A DNA stretch of 13,745 nt, from the NCBI GenBank assembly GCA_036003365.1, contig DASYSL010000059.1, forward strand, positions 1 to 13,745. The letters run 5' to 3'. The notes beneath the pieces are model-generated. The model saw only the letters and a list, made by a program, of their open reading frames with translations. It made no database searches and was not told where the DNA came from. Source of the stretch: DASYSL01 sp036003365. GTDB taxonomy: Bacteria > Eisenbacteria > RBG-16-71-46 > DASYSL01. Positions 6,864 through 13,642 of the stretch are shown piece by piece. The position numbers and the translations under genes are program-made. The first letter of the stretch is position 1, and every line of letters begins with the position of its first letter.

Positions 6864-8264
6864 TTGAGGACCGTGGAAACCTCGAGCTCGGTCACTCCCC
6901 ATGCCGCGGCCCCCGCGAGCGACGCGCCCCCCAACTGGGGCACCGCCTGGACCATCTTCCGCCGCCACATCCGGGAGAACGGTCTCTTCCTGCGCACCTC
7001 GGCGCTCACCTACGCGACCCTGCTCTCGGCTGTCCCCTTCCTCGCCGTCCTGCTGTCGGTCGTGCGCGCGCTGGGCATCGAGGATAAGGTCTTCCCCTGG
7101 CTCATCGAGCACATGCGTCTGGGCAGCAGCGAGGCGGCGGGCGAGCTGTTCACCATCGCTCGCAATCTGAATCCGGCCACCTTCGGACTTCTGGGCGGCC
7201 TGGCGCTCGTCGCCACCTCGATGATGCTGCTCGCGCAAGTCGACTCGGCGTTCAACGTCATCTGGGGGGCGAGAGAAGGCCGCCCCTTGCCGACCCGCAT
7301 CCTGAGCTACGGCGGATTGCTGGTGATCGGCCCGCTGTGGATCGCGCTGTGGACCACGATCGTCTCGACCGCGCGCGTCACCGTGAACGCGTGGCCCGCC
7401 GAGTGGTCCCTCATCGGCTTCACGCTCGTGCGCATCGCGGGACCGCTGGTCGGCCTCCTGGTGCTCACCGCGCTCTATCTCGTCACGCCGAACACGCGCG
7501 TGCGACTGGTCGCCGCGATTGCAGGTGCCGTGCTCGCGGTGGCGCTCCTCGAGTTCTTCCAGATCGTGTTCCCGATCTGGGTCAAGTCGATCACGGGCGC
7601 CTACAGCACGGTGTATGGGAGACTCGCCGCGCTGCCCATCTTCCTCGCCTGGATCTATTTCAACTGGTTCGCGGTCTTGATCGGCGTCGAGGCCGGCTAC
7701 CTGGTGCAGAACGTGCCGGCGTGGCTGCGCGAGGCGGAGGAGCCGGGCAATCTCGCCTGGGACGAGCGCGAGCGCCTGGCGCTCGCGAGCGCCGCCTTGA
7801 TCGCGGTGTGCGGCGAGATCGAGCCCGAGGGGCTGGCCGAAGCGCTCGAGGTCTCGCCGCGTCTCGTGCACGCGCCGCTCGACGATCTCATGGATGCGGG
7901 CTGGCTCGACCCCGTGCTCGATCCCAACGGCGCCGGCCAGACCGGCTACCGGGCCAAGCCGGGACTGGCGGCCGCGACCCTCGCCGAAGTGCGCCGCTCG
8001 GTGCGCGCGCTGGGCGCGGAGTCCTCGGGCGGTTCGCGCGAGCGCGCGCTGCCTACGGCGCCGCGCTGGATGTCGAGCTTGGAGCCGCTCGAGCGCGAAT
8101 CGGATCGCGCCTTCGAATCGCTCACCCTGGTCGGGCTCGCGCGCGAGCTCGCTCAATGCTCGCCCGCGGCAGCCAAGCGTTGCGCGCTCGTTGCCGCTCC
8201 TTCTTCGTCCCCGGAGGATGGATGTCGCGACTCGACGCCTTCCGCAAGGAGCGCGAGCGGCTGA
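6864..8264 (+). CDS. YihY/BrkB-family membrane protein with C-terminal winged-helix-like extension
   Basis: This is an inner-membrane protein of the YihY/virulence factor BrkB family, once wrongly called ribonuclease BN; its molecular role is unsettled, with transport proposed. Six hydrophobic segments lie at about residues 52-70, 108-127, 152-172, 187-207, 215-235 and 256-276. The family signature is visible: SALTYATLLSAVPFLAVLLS near the start and YSTVYGRLAALPIFLAWIYF before the last segment. Residues about 300-384 form a soluble extension (RLALASAALIAVCGEIEPEG, LVHAPLDDLMDAGWLDPV) that looks like a winged helix. The last 80 residues are low-complexity. The start is uncertain: TTG at 6864 is the longest option and GTG at 6873 the next, and neither has a well-placed ribosome-binding site. 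The 3' end overlaps the next gene by 43 nt in another frame. Confidence 0.88.
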   Translation: MRTVETSSSVTPHAAAPASDAPPNWGTAWTIFRRHIRENGLFLRTSALTYATLLSAVPFLAVLLSVVRALGIEDKVFPWLIEHMRLGSSEAAGELFTIARNLNPATFGLLGGLALVATSMMLLAQVDSAFNVIWGAREGRPLPTRILSYGGLLVIGPLWIALWTTIVSTARVTVNAWPAEWSLIGFTLVRIAGPLVGLLVLTALYLVTPNTRVRLVAAIAGAVLAVALLEFFQIVFPIWVKSITGAYSTVYGRLAALPIFLAWIYFNWFAVLIGVEAGYLVQNVPAWLREAEEPGNLAWDERERLALASAALIAVCGEIEPEGLAEALEVSPRLVHAPLDDLMDAGWLDPVLDPNGAGQTGYRAKPGLAAATLAEVRRSVRALGAESSGGSRERALPTAPRWMSSLEPLERESDRAFESLTLVGLARELAQCSPAAAKRCALVAAPSSSPEDGCRDSTPSARSASG

Positions 8265-8596
8265 ACGCGCGCGTGCTCGAGACCGCCACGCTCGAGACCA
8301 AGCGCTTTTTCTCGCTCGACGGCCAGACCTATCGCGCCGGCGCCTTGCCCGCGAAGAGCAAGGAGCTCATGGGCCTCGTCGCCTCGATGGTGCTCCGCTG
8401 CGACGATTGCATCTCCTACCACCTGATCCAGTGCGCGCAGGAAGGCGTGACCGACGCCGAGTTCCAGGAGTCCTTCAGCGTGGCGCTCGTGGTCGGCGGA
8501 TCGATCGTGATCCCACACCTACGGCGTGCCGTGGATTTCCTGGACGAGATTCGGGGTCAGAAGAAGACGAAGAAAACGAAACCGAAGCGGCGCTAG
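8222..8596 (+). CDS. AhpD/carboxymuconolactone decarboxylase-like protein with CxxC
   Basis: This 124-residue protein has the AhpD-like core: a helix KSKELMGLVASMVLRCDD with Cys60 and Cys63 (CDDC), His67 three residues on, and GVTDAEFQESFSVALVVGGS, the usual second helix pair. CxxCxxxH is the redox site in AhpD-type alkylhydroperoxidases, so a thiol peroxidase or disulfide reductase role is more likely than decarboxylation. The C-terminus is a short lysine-rich tail (QKKTKKTKPKRR), which is unusual and might bind nucleic acid or be disordered. The ATG at 8222 has GGAGG at 8213-8217, inside the end of the BrkB-family gene, 4 nt upstream. The 43-nt overlap with that gene suggests translational coupling. 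The stop TAG shares CTAG with the stop of the opposite gene. Confidence 0.87.
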   Translation: MSRLDAFRKERERLNARVLETATLETKRFFSLDGQTYRAGALPAKSKELMGLVASMVLRCDDCISYHLIQCAQEGVTDAEFQESFSVALVVGGSIVIPHLRRAVDFLDEIRGQKKTKKTKPKRR

Positions 8597-9060
8597 CCCC
8601 CGGTCCGCGTCAGCTCGACTTCCCACACCGTCTGCGCGCGCTGGTCGGCCACGAAGTGGCCCACCGCGGTGTAACGGTCGGAGGAGCGGCGGATGAGCAT
8701 CTCGGAGCCGCGGAAGCGGCCCTTGGGCGAGGCGTAGTGCAGGAGGACGTAGTCGGGAAGGAGCCAGATCTCCCCTTCCAGCTCGCCGATGCGATCGTTG
8801 CGCTGCACGAAGGTGAGGCGCTCGGGGACGATGGTGCGCCGCACTTCGTACACCTGGCGCACGTCGAAGCGAATGTCGGCGCGCACGGTCATGCTGGACT
8901 CGACCGTGATGAGGCCGCCGCCGCGCGTGCGAATCGAGGTATGGCCCGTGATCTCGGCGTCACGGGCGTCGGGGCCTACAAGGCCTTTGCCCCGGGCTTC
9001 CCACTCGCCGTCGGCGACCAGAAAGGTGTGCTCGGATGAGGTGTCGAAGCGGGTTGCCAT
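8593..9060 (-). CDS. Conserved-looking beta-rich protein of unknown function
   Basis: I do not recognise this 155-residue protein. It has no signal peptide and no membrane segment. The sequence alternates short strands and turns (HTFLVADGEWEARGKG, LITVESSMTVRADIRF, VYEVRRTIVPERLTFVQ, GEIWLLPDYVLLHYASP, RYTAVGHFVADQRAQTVWEV), a pattern typical of a lipocalin-like or similar beta-barrel; this fold guess is weak. GGAG 6 nt before the ATG (9067-9070) supports the start. It lies 78 nt behind the SRPBCC gene on the same strand, and both may be co-transcribed. Its stop codon overlaps that of the AhpD-like gene. G/C-rich third positions favour this frame over the opposite strand. Confidence 0.75.
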   Translation of the reverse strand: MATRFDTSSEHTFLVADGEWEARGKGLVGPDARDAEITGHTSIRTRGGGLITVESSMTVRADIRFDVRQVYEVRRTIVPERLTFVQRNDRIGELEGEIWLLPDYVLLHYASPKGRFRGSEMLIRRSSDRYTAVGHFVADQRAQTVWEVELTRTGG

Positions 9061-9138
9061 GACCTTCTCCAGTTGCGCTCGCAGAATGGATTTTGCCCAG
9101 AAAACTACGGGGTGGTCGCCTGACTCAGGATACCCGAC

Positions 9139-9657
9139 TCACGTTCCCATGCCCACCCCCGTCTCCGACAGGCGCTTGAGATAACCCATCGCGGGTCCGC
9201 GGAATCCATCACGCATGCGGTCGAAAAACATGACGTCCAGCGCGTGGCCAAGATAGCCGCCGCGCATCTTGTACTCCTCCTCGACTTTGACCGTGGTGTG
9301 GTCGAAGTCGGGCGCCATCGTGTAGCGCATCACATGGGCCTCGGTGAGATTGGGCTTGAGACTCACGTTGAAGTCGATGCGGTTGTACGGCTCCCAATCC
9401 GTGACTTCTTCGTAGACGGTGACGAACTTGCCGTCGAGCCGAATCTTGGTACCCACGCCTTCCTGCTGTCCGCTGAGGAACGCGGTGCTGTCCACGTCCT
9501 CGTTCCAACGCGACCACCCCTTGAGATCGGAGAGCGCCTGCCAGACGCGCTCCCGCGGCGCGTTGATCGTGGCCGAGGCTTCGTGATGGACCACGGGCGA
9601 AGGCATGAGATAGGCGATCCCGGCCAGGATGAGCAGGAAGAGGATCAGGCGACCCAT
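9139..9657 (-). CDS. Membrane-anchored SRPBCC (START-like/polyketide cyclase-type) protein
   Basis: This 172-residue protein starts with a hydrophobic segment (residues 3-18, LILFLLILAGIAYLMP) that is either an uncleaved anchor or a signal peptide. An SRPBCC domain follows: HHEASATINAPRERVWQALS with the classic A-P-x-x-V-W helix start, LKGWSRWNEDVDSTAF, GTKIRLDG, VTDWEPYNRIDF, VKVEEEYKMRGG, and the long C-terminal helix MFFDRMRDGFRGPAMGYLKR. These domains form a deep cavity for hydrophobic ligands such as lipids or polyketides; the ligand here is unknown. A longer in-frame start exists, but 9657 is preferred because GGAGG lies 9 nt upstream (9667-9671) and the hydrophobic segment begins at once. 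It is upstream of the beta-rich unknown and divergent from the small basic protein. Confidence 0.85.
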   Translation of the reverse strand: MGRLILFLLILAGIAYLMPSPVVHHEASATINAPRERVWQALSDLKGWSRWNEDVDSTAFLSGQQEGVGTKIRLDGKFVTVYEEVTDWEPYNRIDFNVSLKPNLTEAHVMRYTMAPDFDHTTVKVEEEYKMRGGYLGHALDVMFFDRMRDGFRGPAMGYLKRLSETGVGMGT

Positions 9658-9908
9658 TGAACACGACCTCCGATGGGTGCTGACGGTGCCCGGCATGAGT
9701 CCGGGCGCGTTTGGGTTCGGGCATCCTACACCGACTTCGTGCACGCGGCGAGCCAAGTACGCAAACAGCGCTCGTCAGGGACCTCGGGGGCGGGCGGCCT
9801 GGCGATCAACACCGTCTCAAGCCCGATCCAACATCGTCGTTGCAATCCAAAGGTAGGCGGATCTAGGTTGAGCGAGTATGCAGGCCGTCCCAAGGCCGGA
9901 AAGGACTC
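9658..9908. other. 251-bp divergent intergenic region
   Basis: No gene or tRNA is seen here. The left end holds the GGAGG of the leftward SRPBCC gene. An inverted repeat at 9688-9706 is listed separately. For the rightward small gene only a weak promoter is visible: TTGCAA at 9840-9845 with TAGGTT 18 nt downstream. AAAGGA at 9900-9905 may serve as its ribosome-binding site although the spacing is short. Confidence 0.35.
9688..9706. repeat. Inverted repeat GCCCGG-N7-CCGGGC
   Basis: Six perfect base pairs with a 7-nt loop, extendable by a G-U and a G-C pair on the plus strand. It lies about 30 nt upstream of the leftward SRPBCC start. No T-run follows on either strand, so it is not a good terminator; a leader hairpin or operator is possible. 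Confidence 0.3.
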
Positions 9909-10202
9909 ATGGCTCGAAAGACGCCGATCCCACCCGAAGTTCTGGAGCGCGTCGGTAAGGACCTGATCCTCTCCTCGCGCCACGGCGTGCTCTACGTGAA
10001 GCGCTACGCGCGGCCCAAGAATCCCGACACGCCGGCCCAGAAGCGTACGCGCACCGCGCTCGCCCGCGCCGTCCACGCCTGGCAGTCCGCGGGCATCGCC
10101 GTGCGCGAGCGCTGGAATCGCACCGCCAAGGCGCAGAACATGACCGGCTACAACCTGTTCATCCGCGAGTTCATGGCGCGCGACGGCGCCGTGCCGGATT
10201 AG
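9909..10202 (+). CDS. Small basic protein with PxNPxTPxQ and WN motifs
   Basis: This 97-residue, arginine- and lysine-rich protein has no assigned function that I know. Its pattern is distinct: a short strand SSRHGVLYVKRYARP (residues 22-36), then PKNPDTPAQKRTR (36-48), a helix ending HAWQ with Trp58, RERWNRTAK with Trp69, and SGYN-like TGYNLFIREFM (79-89). From memory, small bacterial and phage-associated proteins share the P-x-N-P-x-T-x-x-Q...R...W...R-x-x-W-N arrangement; no named domain is claimed. The positive charge suggests nucleic-acid contact, which is inference. The start ATG has AAGGA only 3 nt upstream. The stop TAG overlaps the stop of the converging gene, giving TTAG. Codon use is normal for the window. 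Confidence 0.75.
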   Translation: MARKTPIPPEVLERVGKDLILSSRHGVLYVKRYARPKNPDTPAQKRTRTALARAVHAWQSAGIAVRERWNRTAKAQNMTGYNLFIREFMARDGAVPD

Positions 10203-10777
10203 ACGGTGGCTCGGGGCTCGCGCGCCTCGGGCACGAGCGCGCTCCAGCCAATCAAGCCGCCGATGGCCCCGCAAAACGCGCGCGACAGGGTCTCGAGCAA
10301 CGCCAGCTCCCCCGTGCGGCGGTCGCCCAGCACATAAGCCTCGGAAAGCTGCTGGTCGTCGAACGGCCGCTCGCCGTCCCAGGCGCGCCCGGTGACGCGC
10401 CAGCGCACGCGGTCCCCTTCCTTGACGCGCGCCACCTCACGCACCTCGTAGTGCAGGTCCATGGCCCATTCGACCGCCGAGGCCAGGAAGACGCGCCGCA
10501 CGTTGGGCGCGTCGCCCACCGAGTGCAGCGATTGCGCGCGCTCGAGGCCGAGCCACAGATCCTCGAAGCGGCGGAAGAGCCCGGTGGCGGACTGCAGGAA
10601 TTCCTCGTCCCCGCTCAGGTCGGGGCGCGCGCCGGGCAGGCTCATGAGAACGCGCTCGCGCAGGAGCGCGCGATGCTGCTCGCCCGCCTTCTTGGCGGCT
10701 TCGACCAGAGGATAGATCTCGGGGGCGATCCAGAGAGAGAAGGCGCCCATCCTCTCGGGAAAGCGGAAATTGGTCAT
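10199..10777 (-). CDS. Protein of unknown function translationally coupled to polX
   Basis: I do not recognise this 192-residue protein. It is mostly helical in appearance at first (PEIYPLVEAAKKAGEQHRAL, LFRRFEDLWLGLERAQSL, RRVFLASAVEWAMDLHYEVR). A segment with alternating charge follows (ARVKEGDRVRWRVTGRAWDG), and near the C-terminus there is a mildly hydrophobic run AFCGAIGGLIGWSALV. There is no signal peptide or catalytic motif. Its ATG overlaps the TGA of polX as ATGA, and no independent Shine-Dalgarno sequence is seen, so reinitiation after polX is the likely mode of translation. A link to DNA repair is suggested only by this coupling. Its stop TAA overlaps the stop of the small basic protein on the other strand. 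Confidence 0.72.
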   Translation of the reverse strand: MTNFRFPERMGAFSLWIAPEIYPLVEAAKKAGEQHRALLRERVLMSLPGARPDLSGDEEFLQSATGLFRRFEDLWLGLERAQSLHSVGDAPNVRRVFLASAVEWAMDLHYEVREVARVKEGDRVRWRVTGRAWDGERPFDDQQLSEAYVLGDRRTGELALLETLSRAFCGAIGGLIGWSALVPEAREPRATV

Positions 10778-12504
10778 GACGCGAGCTTCTCCCTTCGGCT
10801 GCGGAAGCGGGCGCGCAGCGCCTCGAATGGGAGCGCGTTCAGGACGCGCTCTCGGGTAGCCCAAGCCTTGCGGGCGATGGCGACGCCGTAGCGCACGTCG
10901 TCGAGCCCGGTCGTGCGATGAGCGTCGGGGTTGATGCTGACCCATCCGCCCCGCTCGAGGAAAGGCCTCGCGTGCCGCCAATCCAGATCGAGCCGGTGGG
11001 GATTCGCGTTGATCTCGATGGCAACATCTTGCTCGAGCGCGACCTTGATGATCGTGCCCAGGTCGATCTTGTAACCCGGGCGCGAGAGCAGCAGGCGCCC
11101 TTTGGGATGCCCGAGCACGTCGAGGAATGGGTTCTTGAGCGCGCGCACGACTCGCTCGGTCATTTCATCCTCCTCCATGCCGAAGCGGCTGTGCACCGAG
11201 CCAATGATGAAGTCAAAGCTCGCCAGAACGTCGTCGGGGAAGTCGAGCGAGCCGTCGGGCAGGATGTCGCACTCCGTGCCCTGGAGGATGCCCACGTCGG
11301 GAAACTCTTCGCGCAGACGATCGATCTCGTCTCGTTGCTCGCGCACCTGGTCGAGCGACATGCCGTTGGCGTAGGACGCCGTCAGGCTGTGATCGGTGAA
11401 GCCGATGTAGCGGTAGCCGCGCTCGCGCGCCGCCAACACCATGTCGCGCACCGTGTCGCGGCCGTCGGAGTAGAGCGTGTGGTTGTGCAGAATGCCTTGC
11501 AGGTCGGTTTGCTCGATGAGGCGCGGCAGCTCGCCGCGCTCGGCGGCCTCGATCTCGCCGCAGTTCTCGCGCAGCTCGGGCGGGATGTAGGCCAGGCCGA
11601 GCGCCCGGAAGAATTCCGTCTCATCGGCGCAGGGAATCAACTCCTCGCCGCGCCACAAACCATACTCGTTGATCTTGAGCCCGCGCGTGATGGCGCGCGC
11701 ACGCGTGGCCACGTTGTGGTCCTTGCTGCCGGTCGAGTGGTGAAGCAGATACGGATACTGCGCATCGCTCACGCAGCGCAGGTCGACCTGCACCCCGCCG
11801 CGCAGGCGCACGGCGGACTTGGTCTCGCCCTGAACGAGCACTTCGCGCACTTGCGGGAGCCCGACGAAGGCCTGCATGACGCCCGGAGCGTCCGCGGTGG
11901 CGACCACGAGATCGATGTCGCCCACGGTCTCGGCGCAGCGCCGCAGGCTGCCGGCGAGCGCCGAGCGGATCACGGCGGGATGCTGCGCGATGTCGTCGTG
12001 CACGGCATGCCCTTGCCGCATGGCGTCGGCAAGCAGGAAGCGATCGGACAGGGTCTTGGCGATCTCGATGCCTTCGCGGATCTTGCGCTCGAGGGTTTCG
12101 CCATAACCGCGCATTTCCTTGAGGCTGCCCGACTCGAGGGCGTTCTCCAGGTCCTCGAGGGACTTGATTCCTCGCTTCTCGTAGAGGTCTTTGACGCGCT
12201 TGGGCCCGAGTCCGGGCACGCGCATCATGTCGCGCAGGCCGAGGGGCACCCGCGCCCGCAGGTCTTCCAGATAGGGCAAGGTCCCGGTGGTCACCAGAGT
12301 GCGGATGTGGCCCTCGATCGCCTTGCCCACGCCGGGGATGGTGAGCAGCTCACCCTTCGCCACGACCTTGTCGATGTCGCGATCCAGGCTCTCGATGGCG
12401 CGCGCCGCGGCGACGTAGGCGCGCGACTTGAAGCGATTCTCGCCCGCGATCTCGAGCAGAAGCGCGATCTCCTCGAGGGCGCCGGCCACCTGTCGCTTGT
12501 CCAA
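10774..12504 (-). CDS. polX: DNA polymerase X with PHP domain (PolX)
   Basis: This 576-residue protein is a bacterial family X DNA polymerase, a repair enzyme that fills short gaps and carries a 3'-5' exonuclease (and AP-endonuclease-like) activity in its PHP domain. Visible in order: helix-hairpin-helix motifs at TIPGVGKAIEGHI (55-67) and RVPGLGPKRVKDL (95-107); the nucleotidyltransferase site GSLRR (185-189) with Asp196 and Asp198 in GDIDLV and Asp241 in VQVDLR; STGSKDHN (257-264); then the PHP metal ligands HNH (340-342), Asp371-His372 in FTDHS, Glu411 and Asp413 in GTECD, His438 in GSVHS, His466 in LGHPKG, and Asp527/His529 in NPDAH. Both active sites look intact and the length is normal. 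The start is TTG at 12504, chosen for GGAGG 7 nt upstream and for the family's usual N-terminus. The gene is coupled to the next by ATGA. Confidence 0.95.
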   Translation of the reverse strand: MDKRQVAGALEEIALLLEIAGENRFKSRAYVAAARAIESLDRDIDKVVAKGELLTIPGVGKAIEGHIRTLVTTGTLPYLEDLRARVPLGLRDMMRVPGLGPKRVKDLYEKRGIKSLEDLENALESGSLKEMRGYGETLERKIREGIEIAKTLSDRFLLADAMRQGHAVHDDIAQHPAVIRSALAGSLRRCAETVGDIDLVVATADAPGVMQAFVGLPQVREVLVQGETKSAVRLRGGVQVDLRCVSDAQYPYLLHHSTGSKDHNVATRARAITRGLKINEYGLWRGEELIPCADETEFFRALGLAYIPPELRENCGEIEAAERGELPRLIEQTDLQGILHNHTLYSDGRDTVRDMVLAARERGYRYIGFTDHSLTASYANGMSLDQVREQRDEIDRLREEFPDVGILQGTECDILPDGSLDFPDDVLASFDFIIGSVHSRFGMEEDEMTERVVRALKNPFLDVLGHPKGRLLLSRPGYKIDLGTIIKVALEQDVAIEINANPHRLDLDWRHARPFLERGGWVSINPDAHRTTGLDDVRYGVAIARKAWATRERVLNALPFEALRARFRSRREKLAS

Positions 12505-12511
12505 TGGGGAG

Positions 12512-12516
12512 CCTCC
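12512..12516 (-). promoter_or_regulatory. Ribosome-binding site that sets the TTG start of polX
   Basis: GGAGG on the minus strand, 7 nt before TTG at 12504. The reading frame runs on upstream without a stop as far as 13377, so this site, together with the known N-terminal length of PolX, decides the start. Confidence 0.7.
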
Positions 12517-12533
12517 GCGGGGCACTCCAACGC

Positions 12534-12563
12534 TTATCACAGGCCTACGAGACCCGCTAGAAT
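12534..12563 (+). promoter_or_regulatory. Possible sigma-70 promoter for queE-queD
   Basis: TTATCA at 12534-12539 and TAGAAT at 12558-12563 stand 18 nt apart. The -10 box matches five of six consensus bases and the -35 four of six. The -10 box overlaps the first candidate start ATG of queE, so transcription from it would begin near 12570, just at the in-frame GTG at 12571. It sits in the 57-bp gap shared with the divergent polX. Confidence 0.35.
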
Positions 12564-13272
12564 GGCGGGCGTGCGCCCGCATGCCCACATCCAGAACGAG
12601 CCCGGCGTCGATCCGCACGCGCCCAGGGGCACGAACCTCGTCGTCAACGAGATCTACGCCTCGATCCAGGGCGAGTCGACGTACGCGGGGTTGCCCTGCG
12701 TGTTCGTGCGGCTCACGGGTTGCAACCTTCGCTGCACGTGGTGCGATTCCGAGTTCTCGTTCTACGAAGGAACGCGCCAGACGGTGGACGAAGTGGTGGC
12801 CGCGGTCGAACGCCTCGGCTTGCCCTTGGTGGAAGTGACGGGCGGCGAGCCCTTGCTGCAGCCCGGCGTTCAACCTTTGATGACCCGGCTGGCGGACAAG
12901 GGCTTTCGCGTGCTGCTCGAGACCTCGGGCTCGCTCGACATCTCGCCAGTCGATCCGCGCGTCGTGCGCATCGTCGACGTCAAATGCCCGGCGAGCGGCG
13001 AGTCGGAGCGCAATCGCTGGGAGAACATCAAGCATCTGCGCCCGACCGACGAGCTCAAGTTCGTCCTCGCCGATCGCGCCGATTACGAGTGGGCTCGCGC
13101 CTGCGTGCGCGAGCGCGATCTCGCCGCACGCTGCACCGTCTTGTTCGGGCCGGTGTGGGATCGTGTCCCGCCGCGCGAGCTCGCGGCGTGGATTCTCGAG
13201 GACAAATTGTCCGTGCGCTTCCAAATTCAATTGCACAAGTACGTGTGGGCGCCCGACGCCCGCGGAGTGTGA
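12562..13272 (+). CDS. queE: 7-carboxy-7-deazaguanine synthase (radical SAM)
   Basis: QueE turns 6-carboxy-tetrahydropterin into 7-carboxy-7-deazaguanine in the pathway to preQ0 and queuosine, using S-adenosylmethionine and a 4Fe-4S cluster. Numbered from the ATG at 12562, residues 29-45 hold the family's opening NEIYASIQGES. The cluster motif CNLRCTWC (Cys54, Cys58, Cys61) follows, then VTGGEPLLQ (92-100), LLETSGS, DVKCPASGE, and the closing QIQLHKYVWAP. The length of 236 fits the family. The start is uncertain: the ATG at 12562 lacks a Shine-Dalgarno sequence and overlaps a -10-like TAGAAT, and the GTG at 12571 would suit a leaderless message. The first 25 residues precede the conserved domain and may partly be untranslated. 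queD follows after 7 nt, so the two form an operon and supply consecutive steps. Confidence 0.94.
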   Translation: MAGVRPHAHIQNEPGVDPHAPRGTNLVVNEIYASIQGESTYAGLPCVFVRLTGCNLRCTWCDSEFSFYEGTRQTVDEVVAAVERLGLPLVEVTGGEPLLQPGVQPLMTRLADKGFRVLLETSGSLDISPVDPRVVRIVDVKCPASGESERNRWENIKHLRPTDELKFVLADRADYEWARACVRERDLAARCTVLFGPVWDRVPPRELAAWILEDKLSVRFQIQLHKYVWAPDARGV

Positions 13273-13279
13273 GCCCGCC

Positions 13280-13642
13280 ATGCGCGTGCGTCTGAGCCAC
13301 GATTTCACGCTGGAAGCCGCCCATTCGTTGCCGCGACTGCCCGAAGGCCACAAGTGCCGGCGCGTGCACGGCCACACCTTCGTGATCGAGCTTCAGGTCG
13401 AAGGCGAGGTCGATCCCCAGAGCGGCTGGCTCATGGACTACGCCGACTTGGAGAAGCACTTCGCGCCCGTGCATCAGGCGCTCGATCATCGCCTGCTCAA
13501 CGAAGTCGAAGGTCTGGACAACCCTTCCTCAGAAAATCTCGCCGCCTGGATCTGGAAGAGGCTGAAGCCCGCCCTGCCGCAGCTCGTGGAGATCGTCGTG
13601 CACGAGACCGAGCGGGCGCGCTGCAGCTATCGAGGAGAGTGA
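13280..13642 (+). CDS. queD: 6-carboxy-5,6,7,8-tetrahydropterin synthase
   Basis: QueD is the PTPS-like zinc enzyme that converts dihydroneopterin triphosphate to 6-carboxy-tetrahydropterin, the substrate of QueE. The 120 residues are normal in length. Visible are LEAAHSLP with zinc ligand His15, Cys26 followed by VHGH (His30 and His32, the other two ligands), GWLMDYADLE (49-58), LDHRLLNE with His70 of the catalytic set, NPSSENLAAWIW, and VHETERARCSY near the end, where a glutamate contacts the pterin. The gene starts 7 nt after queE, with no strong Shine-Dalgarno sequence of its own, so translational coupling is likely. Neither queC nor queF is in the window, so the final product cannot be told. 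The 3' end overlaps the stop of the leftward gene at the window edge by 16 nt. Confidence 0.94.
   Translation: MRVRLSHDFTLEAAHSLPRLPEGHKCRRVHGHTFVIELQVEGEVDPQSGWLMDYADLEKHFAPVHQALDHRLLNEVEGLDNPSSENLAAWIWKRLKPALPQLVEIVVHETERARCSYRGE

Noticed and set aside
6516..8156. A 546-residue open frame on the minus strand
   Set aside because: It is antisense to the BrkB-like gene and is dominated by R, E, H and Q, typical of a frame opposite high-GC coding DNA.
9119..9141. CCTGA-C-TCAGG and repeated GACTCA near the SRPBCC stop
   Set aside because: Arms are only five bases and there is no T-run or conserved operator pattern.
9718..9908. Possible tRNA or tmRNA fragment in the divergent region
   Set aside because: No cloverleaf, TTCGA-type T-loop or CCA end could be found.
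10918..12561. N-terminal extension of queE of more than 500 residues in the same frame
   Set aside because: It is antisense to polX, whose motifs are complete; QueE normally starts just before the NEIYASIQGE region.
12505..13377. N-terminal extension of polX upstream of TTG 12504
   Set aside because: It would run antisense through queE; a well-placed GGAGG and the usual family length support the TTG start.
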